The notes beneath the pieces were generated by a model that was not told where the DNA came from, did not search any database, and saw only the letters and a program-made list of their open reading frames with translations. 64,000 nucleotides of DNA from Microvirga lenta (GTDB lineage Bacteria; Pseudomonadota; Alphaproteobacteria; Rhizobiales; Beijerinckiaceae), in the NCBI RefSeq assembly GCF_020532555.1, contig NZ_JAJBBR010000010.1:111206-175205 (forward strand), given 5' to 3'. The number at the start of each line of letters is the position of its first letter. Positions within the stretch are counted from its first letter, which is position 1. Below, piece by piece: positions 56,514-64,000 of the stretch. A program made the position numbers and the translations under genes.

Positions 56514-57746
56514 TCAGATGAACAGGAAGTCGTCCGCCGTGATGGTGGTGCCCGGCTTCACCTTCAGGATCTCGATGCCCTTGGCCTTGCCCGAGCCGTC
56601 CACGTCCAGATAAACCACGCCCTTCTTCTTGTCGTAGGTGACGAAGTCGTTGACGTCCTTCGGCTTGCCGATCTTGAAGAACTTCTTCTCCAGCTTGCCT
56701 TCCTTGAACACCTTGTCCAGGCCCACCGAGACCTTCTTCTTGTCCGGCTTGCCCATGTCGTCCTTGCCCTTGCCCTTCTTGGCGAAGGCCAGCAGGTCCT
56801 TCTTCAGGCTCTTGACCTTGAACGACTTGAGGGCCGAGAGGTCGAACTGCAGGGTGTCGTCGGCGGAGACGAAGTCCTTCACGTGGTCGAACTGCCCCTT
56901 CTTCGCGCGGCTGTCGAACACGAAGGTGTCCATGCCCGCGCCGCCATAGAGCTGGTCCTTGCCGGCGCCGCCGTTGATGATGTCGTCGCCGCCCAGGCCG
57001 AAGATCTTATCGTTGCCGGAGAGGCCGTTGAGAACGTCGGCGCCCTCCGTGCCGGAAAGCCGGTCGTTCTTCGGCGTGCCGTTGGTGGGTGCGGGCACGG
57101 GCGCAGGGTTGTCCGGAGGCGTCGCCCCGCCATCCGTGATGGTAAGAGTGATCTCTTCGATATGGGTCCTGCCCTGACTGTCTTCGGTCCCCACCCGAAG
57201 CTGATAAGTTCCCAAAGGCGGCTGGGCGGTTCCTTTCAATACGACCTTGTTCCCTTCGATCTTGAAGTAAGGATCGCTCACTCCGAAAGGATAGCCGTTG
57301 ACGTCGTACAAGGCGTACTCGTGTGTATCGCCGACGTCCTGATCGACGGTGCTGAGTTCGGCCGCGATACCTCCTGGACCTGCATTCCGGCTGATGGTGC
57401 CTCCGGTCACGATGATATCGGACGGATCGTCGTTATTGTCCGTCACATTCACGGTGAAGGTCGAGGCCGAGATATTGGTGCCGTTGCTCCCGGACGCGCT
57501 GATGCCAACCAGAAACTGGTTGAGGTCGGGATTCTCGTAGTCCAGCTTCGAAACGTCTGCGGTCAGCCGGTACTGTCCGTTATTGGTGGCTTCGATCTTG
57601 AACGTCCCGCCGAAAGTGTCGGAAAGGCTGAAGGTAAAGGTCTCGTTTTGCTGCCCGCCGCTGACGCTGAGAATGCCGACCTCCCGGTACCAGCCGGATA
57701 CATCCCATTCCTGGATCGTGTTGTTGGAAAGCGTGATGCTAGCCAT
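56514..57746 (-). CDS. RTX protein with cadherin-like and Lys-rich C-terminal regions
   Basis: 410 residues, no signal peptide. Residues 1-110 form a beta region (WYREVGILSVSGGQQNETFTF) and 110-210 a cadherin-like repeat (STVDQDVGDTHEYALYDVNGYPF, KVVLKGTAQPPLGTYQLRV). After a Pro-rich linker, residues about 230-275 hold four RTX units (GLSGNDKIFGLGGDDIINGG, KDQLYGGAG). The C-terminal 130 residues are unusually rich in lysine (KSLKKDLLAFAKKGKGKDD, LEKKFFKIGKPKD) and end VKPGTTITADDFLFI, a serralysin-type cap. Likely secreted by type I export; function unknown. It interrupts the otherwise conserved radA-cvpA-purF order and has its own terminator. Confidence 0.8.
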   Translation of the reverse strand: MASITLSNNTIQEWDVSGWYREVGILSVSGGQQNETFTFSLSDTFGGTFKIEATNNGQYRLTADVSKLDYENPDLNQFLVGISASGSNGTNISASTFTVNVTDNNDDPSDIIVTGGTISRNAGPGGIAAELSTVDQDVGDTHEYALYDVNGYPFGVSDPYFKIEGNKVVLKGTAQPPLGTYQLRVGTEDSQGRTHIEEITLTITDGGATPPDNPAPVPAPTNGTPKNDRLSGTEGADVLNGLSGNDKIFGLGGDDIINGGAGKDQLYGGAGMDTFVFDSRAKKGQFDHVKDFVSADDTLQFDLSALKSFKVKSLKKDLLAFAKKGKGKDDMGKPDKKKVSVGLDKVFKEGKLEKKFFKIGKPKDVNDFVTYDKKKGVVYLDVDGSGKAKGIEILKVKPGTTITADDFLFI

Positions 57747-57961
57747 TGTCGAGGTTCTTTTCTGTCTACGGCCCCCCAGGGCGCAATCGATCGAACGCTA
57801 CAAAGTATCAATTGGCCTGCCAATAGGACGGATGGCCTAAGCCGCCATCGCGTCTGCGGTGCAACCCACGGCATCGACCTTTCGAGAAGCGCCGGGCAGG
57901 CGCCACGCGAACAGCAGACCGCACGACCTTCCGCCTAGCTATGGACAGATCGGGAGTGGTC

Positions 57962-59361
<1,400 letters not shown>

Positions 59362-59362
<1 letters not shown>

Positions 59363-60525
59363 CAGCCTTCTCCTCCGCGATAGGTGCGGGTATAGCGGGA
59401 GCCGAGGCCGGTGAGGATCTCGTAGCCGATGGTGCCGGCCCGGCGGCCAACCTCGTCCACCGTGAGGGTCCCGCCGATCAGGGTGACGGTGTCGCCGCGC
59501 TTCACCCGGCCCGCCACCTCCGTCACGTCCACCGCGATCAGGTCCATGGAGACGTTGCCCGCGAAGGGGCAGGGGTGGCCGGCGACGAGCGCCATGCCGG
59601 CCAGCACCGTCTCGCCGCTGTTGCCGCGGTTGCTGGCCGAGCGCGGATAGCCGTCCGCATAGCCCACGGAGATGGTGGCGACGCGGCGCCTTTCGAGGGC
59701 GGTCCAGCGGCCGTTATAGCCCACGGTCTCGTCCGGCTCGATCCAGCGCAGCTGGACGATGCGCGCCTCCAGCCCGACGACCGGGCGCATGGGATTGTCC
59801 CGGTCCGGTGTGGGGTTGCCGCCATAGAGCGCATAGCCCGGCCGCACGAGATCGAAATGCGGCTTCGCGGCCAGGAAGATGCCGGAGGAATTCGCCAGCG
59901 AGGCCGGAAGCCCGGGCAGGGTCTGCCGGATCGCCTGGAAGGCTTCGATCTGGCGCCGGTTCAGCGGATTGTCGCTCTCCTCCGCGCTCACGAAGTGGCT
60001 CATGAGCAGGGCGGGTTCGAAATCCTTCAGCTCGGGCCTGTCCTTGAGGACCAGGCCCTCCCGCACGGTGAGGCCGAGCCTGTTCATGCCCGTATCCACG
60101 TGGACGGCCGCCTTGAAGCGCCGCCCCTGCGCGCGGCAGAACCCGGCCCATTCCTCGATCTCCTCCGAGGAGCCGAGGACGGGGCGCAGGTCGTGATCGG
60201 CGTAGGTGGGACCGGTGCCGGCCAGCAGGCCGTTGAGCACGTAGATGGCGGCACCGGGCGCCGCCGCGCGGGCGCGGATCGCCTCGCTCAGATGCGCGAC
60301 GAAGAAGGTGCCGCAGCCGGCGCGCTGGAGAGCGGGAACCGCCTGCTCGATGCCGGTGCCGTAGGCATCGGCCTTGACGACGGCAGCCGTCTCCGACCCG
60401 GCGGCCTGCTCCCGCAGGGCGCGCCAGTTCGAAGCCAGGGCATCGAGATCGATCTGGAGGAGGCCGCCGGCCGCGTTTTCGGGAATGCGGCCCTGCGGGT
60501 CTGTTGGTACGGAAACTCTGTTCAA
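59362..60525 (-). CDS. alr: alanine racemase
   Basis: 387 residues; makes D-alanine for peptidoglycan. PLP lysine 51 in VVKADAYGTG, catalytic Tyr in SVGYADGYPRSASNRG, and MSHFVSAEE, VDTGMNRLGL motifs. TTG start at 60525, overlapping the dnaB stop (TTGA), which shows translational coupling with dnaB. Confidence 0.95.
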
Positions 60526-62015
60526 TCGCCCATCCGTTCAGGGAGTTTGTCTTCGTCCGCCAGGTTGGTGAAGCGGGTGATGTCGGCCTGGAAGGCGAGC
60601 TGCACGGTACCGGTCGGTCCGTGACGCTGCTTGCCGATGATGACCTCCGCCTTGCCGTGGACCTGGTCCATTTCGGCCTGCCACTTGAAGTATTCCTCGG
60701 TGCCGGGCTTCGGCTCCTTGTTCTTCAGATAATACTCCTCGCGGTAAACGAACATGACCACGTCGGCGTCCTGCTCGATCGAGCCCGATTCACGCAGGTC
60801 CGCGAGCTGCGGCCGCTTGTCGTCGCGGGCCTCCACCTGACGGGAGAGCTGGGACAGGGCGATCAGCGGGACCGAGAGCTCCTTGGCGAGCGCCTTGAGG
60901 CCCGTCGTGATTTCGGTCAGCTCCTGCACGCGGTTCTCGCCCTTCTTGGACGAGCCGGAGAGGAGCTGAAGGTAGTCGACGATCAGCACGTCGAGGCCGC
61001 GCTGCCGCTTGAGGCGGCGGGCGCGGGCCGCGAGCTGCGCGATGGAGATGCCGCCGGTCTGGTCGATGTAGAACGGGATCGACTGCATCTCCCGGGCGGC
61101 TTCGGTGATCTTGTAGAAATCGTCCTCCCGCATGTCGCCGCGGCGGATCTTGTAGGAGGGGACGCCGGACTGCTCGGCGATGATACGGGTCGCGAGCTGC
61201 TCGGCCGACATTTCGAGGGAGAAGAAGCCGACGATGCCGCCATTCACGGTCTTGAGACTGCCGTCCTGCTGCTTCTCGGCCTGGTAGGCCTTGGCGATGT
61301 TGAAGGCGATGTTGGTGACGAGCGATGTCTTACCCATCGCCGGACGGCCCGCCAGGATGATCAGGTCGGAAGGCTGGAGCCCGCCGAGGGTCCGGTCCAT
61401 GTCGATGAGGCCGGTCGAGATGCCCGAGAGCGCGCCCTCGCGCTTGTAGGCCGCCGCCGCCATGTCGATGGCTGCTGTGAGGGCGTCCGAGAAGCGCTGG
61501 AAGCCGCCGTCGTAGCGGCCCGATTCCGCCAGTTCGTAGAGCCGGCGCTCGGCATCCTCGATCTGCTCCCGCGGCGGGCTGTCGACGGGCGAGTCGTAGG
61601 CGACGTTCACCATGTCCTCGCCGATGCCGATGAGCTTGCGGCGGATGGCGAGGTCGTAGATCGTGCGGCCGTAATGCTCGGCGTTGATCACCGTCGTGGC
61701 CTCGCCGGCGAGGCGGACCAGGTACTGGTAGGGGGTCGTGCCGCCGAGATCCTGGTCGCCCAGGAAGGTCTTCATCGTGATCGGGGTCGCGATCTTGCCG
61801 GCCTTGATGAGATCGGTCGCGACCTCGTAGATCCGCCGGTGCAGATCCTCGATGAAGTGCTCGGCGAGGAGGAAGTCGGAAACCCGGTAATAGGCGTCGT
61901 TGTTGACGAGGATCGCGCCCAGCAGCGCCTGTTCGGCATCGATGTTGCTCGGCGGCGCGCGATATTGCGGCTCGGCAGCCTCAATGCGGGCGATCAGGGC
62001 GTTGGCGGTGGCCAT
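60522..62015 (-). CDS. dnaB: replicative DNA helicase DnaB
   Basis: 497 residues. N-terminal domain (PPSNIDAEQALLGAILVNND), then the RecA-like ATPase with Walker A AGRPAMGKTSLVTNIAFN, IVDYLQLLSG, and DLRESGSIEQDADVVMFVYREEYY. ATG 62015 is chosen over an upstream codon because GGAG is 6 bases before it and the family starts here. No intein found. Upstream neighbour rplI ends 267 bases away beyond a terminator. Confidence 0.96.
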   Translation of the reverse strand: MATANALIARIEAAEPQYRAPPSNIDAEQALLGAILVNNDAYYRVSDFLLAEHFIEDLHRRIYEVATDLIKAGKIATPITMKTFLGDQDLGGTTPYQYLVRLAGEATTVINAEHYGRTIYDLAIRRKLIGIGEDMVNVAYDSPVDSPPREQIEDAERRLYELAESGRYDGGFQRFSDALTAAIDMAAAAYKREGALSGISTGLIDMDRTLGGLQPSDLIILAGRPAMGKTSLVTNIAFNIAKAYQAEKQQDGSLKTVNGGIVGFFSLEMSAEQLATRIIAEQSGVPSYKIRRGDMREDDFYKITEAAREMQSIPFYIDQTGGISIAQLAARARRLKRQRGLDVLIVDYLQLLSGSSKKGENRVQELTEITTGLKALAKELSVPLIALSQLSRQVEARDDKRPQLADLRESGSIEQDADVVMFVYREEYYLKNKEPKPGTEEYFKWQAEMDQVHGKAEVIIGKQRHGPTGTVQLAFQADITRFTNLADEDKLPERMGD

Positions 62016-62213
62016 CTGGCGCTCCGTAAACGAGGGAAGGGGTTGCGGTCTTCTTAGCGGGATTCCGCTACCGAAAGGTGACCGGCCGGACACAGATTAA
62101 GACTCCTGCCCAATCCGGTTCTCTTGTCCTCATTGTCCTCGATTCTCACACGACGCACCTTTTCGCGGACGGCCTCGCTTGACTCCCCGGCCTGCGCCGC
62201 CGCCAACGAAAAA

Positions 62214-62242
62214 GCGCTCCCCATCGAATCGATGGGAAGCGC
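62214..62242 (-). terminator. rplI terminator
   Basis: Inverted repeat GCGCT-x-CCCATCGA around AT with one mismatch; on the minus strand it is followed by TTTTTC. 40 bases after the rplI stop. Confidence 0.8.
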
Positions 62243-62282
62243 CATTTTAGAACAAAACGAGAACTCTAACAACCGTAGCCGA

Positions 62283-62846
62283 TTAGAGCTCGACGTCTCC
62301 GGCATCCGCCAGAGCCGCGCCGACCTCGAGGCCGAGATCGTCGAGGTTGGTCTCCTCGCGGGTGCTGACGGCTTCGCCGCGAGCCTGGCGCTCGGCCTCT
62401 TCGGGGCTGCGGGCGACGTTGATCGTGACCTGGACCTCGACCTCCGGGTGGAGCGAGACCGGCACGGCGTGCAGGCCCAGCGTCTTGATCGGCTGGTTGA
62501 GGACGACCTGGTTGCGGTCGACGGTGAAGCCGCCGGCCGTCATGATCTCGGCGAGGTCGCGGGTCGAGACCGAACCGTAGAGGACGCCCGTCTCGCCGGC
62601 CTGGCGGATGATGGTGAAGCTCTGGCCGTCCAGCTTCTCGCCGACGGCTTCGGCTTCCTTGCGGCGCTCGAGGTTGCGAGCCTCGAGCTGGGCGCGCTGA
62701 GCCTCGAAGTGCTCCTTGTTGGCCTTGGTGGCGCGCAGGGCCTTGCCGCGGGCCAGGAGGTAGTTGCGTGCGTAGCCCGGACGGACCTTGACGGTCTCGC
62801 CCATCTGGCCGAGCTTGGCGACGCGCTCGAGAAGGATCACTTCCAT
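62283..62846 (-). CDS. rplI: 50S ribosomal protein L9
   Basis: 187 residues. N-terminal rRNA-binding domain [21 protein letters not shown] with [15 protein letters not shown], long helix ([20 protein letters not shown]) and C-terminal domain ([14 protein letters not shown]). A ~40-residue acidic C-terminal extension ([21 protein letters not shown]) exceeds the usual 150 and is common in alphaproteobacteria. GGAG lies 8 bases before ATG 62846. Confidence 0.95.
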   Translation of the reverse strand: MEVILLERVAKLGQMGETVKVRPGYARNYLLARGKALRATKANKEHFEAQRAQLEARNLERRKEAEAVGEKLDGQSFTIIRQAGETGVLYGSVSTRDLAEIMTAGGFTVDRNQVVLNQPIKTLGLHAVPVSLHPEVEVQVTINVARSPEEAERQARGEAVSTREETNLDDLGLEVGAALADAGDVEL

Positions 62847-62871
62847 CTGTTTTCTCCTTTGACGTTCGTGA

Positions 62872-63843
62872 TCAGGTTGAAAGGGTCGGAGGCTGCCTCG
62901 GTCCCGCCTTGCCGGATCCGAACCGGTGGCGGAGGCCGAAAACACTGTCGGCGATGCCGAACAGGGACAGGGGCACCAGCAGGAGTCCCTGGGTCATGAA
63001 GACGAGCACGTAGAGGCCCGTCAGCAGGAAGAGGCGGGCCGGCTTCCCGCGGGTGCGGTCGTGGATGGCCGCCAGCCCCTGCAGGGCGAAAGCCATGAAC
63101 AGCGCGCCCGCGAGGGCAAAGCCGAAGACGCCGATGAAGCCGTCGATCATGGCGAGGCCGATGGCGACGACCAGAAGCAGGGCCACCCGGCGCGGCATCT
63201 GGAGTTCCGGAACCTCCGGCCAGGGGCGGGGCAGCCGCTTGGACAGCAGCACGATCCTGCCCGCGGCCCAGAGGTACAGGGCCAGGACGGTGGTGAAGCC
63301 CTGCGCCGAAAGGAACGGGGTCGCCCGGGCGAAGGCGTCGATCAGCTCTCCCCGCTCCGCCGCGTCGGCCGCCTCTTCGCCGCCGGGCGGGAATTGCAGG
63401 TTGATGAAGGCTTCCGAGATTTCGCGGGCATTCCCGAAGAACGCGTCGTAATCGCCCCCCGTCGAGATGACGGCCGTCGCCACGATGGTGAGCGCCGCCG
63501 TCGCGGCGACCCAGGCCAGGAGCCGCCCGAGCGGATACCACTCGATGGTGCCGTCCGCGGCGGGGCGGCCGAGGAGGGCGAGATAGGCCAGCCACCAGGC
63601 CGGCAGGGCGGTGACGACCGCGAAGCCGAGGCCGCTCAGGGGAGACAGGAAAGCCGCGATCGCAAGGCCGCCCACGGCGGCGGCCACGAGGCCGGACCGG
63701 TGGTTCCAGCCGAGGGAGACGATCAGGACGGGAATGGGGGCGAGCAGATACAGGACGGCCGCCAGCGGCGTCGCCTTGACGACGACTGCCGTGAGAAGGG
63801 CCGAGACGAGGCCCGCGCCTATGCCTGTAACGACGAAATTCAT
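62872..63843 (-). CDS. DUF2232 membrane protein
   Basis: 323 residues with about eight membrane helices ([59 protein letters not shown]). DUF2232/YybS-like; function unknown. In related genomes it lies between rpsR and rplI, which fits here: rplI follows after 25 bases, and rpsR is expected just past the right edge. Confidence 0.88.
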   Translation of the reverse strand: MNFVVTGIGAGLVSALLTAVVVKATPLAAVLYLLAPIPVLIVSLGWNHRSGLVAAAVGGLAIAAFLSPLSGLGFAVVTALPAWWLAYLALLGRPAADGTIEWYPLGRLLAWVAATAALTIVATAVISTGGDYDAFFGNAREISEAFINLQFPPGGEEAADAAERGELIDAFARATPFLSAQGFTTVLALYLWAAGRIVLLSKRLPRPWPEVPELQMPRRVALLLVVAIGLAMIDGFIGVFGFALAGALFMAFALQGLAAIHDRTRGKPARLFLLTGLYVLVFMTQGLLLVPLSLFGIADSVFGLRHRFGSGKAGPRQPPTLST

Positions 63844-63937
63844 GGTCTCGCTGTCCCGCTGCTCATTGCAGGGTTAGGGGCCTCTTGCCCCAGCTGACCC
63901 GGCGGATTTGCACCGACGGGCGACGTCAAGGGAAAAG

Positions 63938-64000
63938 CGGGGGGCCCCCCCGCGCCCGCCCCCCCAGGTGGTTTGGGGGAACCCAGGGGGGCCCCGCCCC
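63938..64000. other. G/C homopolymer contig-end sequence
   Basis: From about 63938 the sequence becomes runs of G and C (CGGGGGGCCCCCCCGCG, GGGGGAACCCAGGGGGGCCCC). No rpsR coding is recognisable here. It looks like low-quality read sequence at a contig end. Confidence 0.6.

Overview
The window reads as a chromosomal segment of a GC-rich alphaproteobacterium of the order Hyphomicrobiales (Rhizobiales), most likely Methylobacteriaceae (Microvirga- or Methylobacterium-like). This is inferred from the DUF2232-rplI-dnaB-alr-radA-cvpA-purF-SDR block, the pyrB-pyrX-plsY-dprA block, frequent GTG and TTG starts, and Omp25/31-type and RTX proteins. No rRNA gene, tRNA gene or CRISPR array was seen. The last ~60 bases are G/C homopolymer runs and look like a poor-quality contig end.

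Layout. 1-5.6 kb: a 5'-cut AraC-type regulator, a 1284-residue DUF4347/VCBS/RTX surface protein and an Omp25/31-like porin. 5.6-12.5 kb is an accessory island: about 0.9 kb without a convincing gene, a complete IS5-family element (IS427-like group, matched ends, TA target duplication, -1 frameshift), a prophage tape-measure pseudogene, a one-TM DUF6680/GrlR-like protein, and a two-gene module with an Abi-C type protein that is a candidate defence system. The island stops at the terminator of rpmG.

12.5-29 kb is core: rpmG; the rnr-DUF983-NUDIX operon; parE; topA-mgtC; an AidB-like flavoprotein; and the operon pyrB-DUF4406-pyrX-plsY-dprA, in which the dihydroorotase homologue lacks its zinc ligands. 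29-38.5 kb: an AEC transporter, arfB, a complete elongation factor P module (epmB, epmA, efp), an aminotransferase, ppx-rlmE, a galactose 1-dehydrogenase-like enzyme and a small RTX protein. 38.5-50 kb: a Tat-exported dienelactone-hydrolase-like protein, a DHA2 efflux pump, guaB-MAPEG, a small lipoprotein, an RsmB-like methyltransferase, guaA-arsC-like, a secreted SH3-like protein and TRAP transporter Q and M subunits without a binding protein.

50-64 kb: an NnrU-like membrane protein, a YfgM-like protein followed by der, then a minus-strand series of SDR, purF, cvpA, an RTX gene set between cvpA and radA, then radA, alr, dnaB, rplI and a DUF2232 protein. Themes that recur are purine and pyrimidine synthesis (purF, guaA, guaB, pyrB), translation support (efp, arfB, rlmE, RsmB-like, der, rplI, rpmG), DNA topology and replication (parE, topA, dnaB, radA, dprA) and three unrelated RTX proteins whose secretion machinery lies outside the window.
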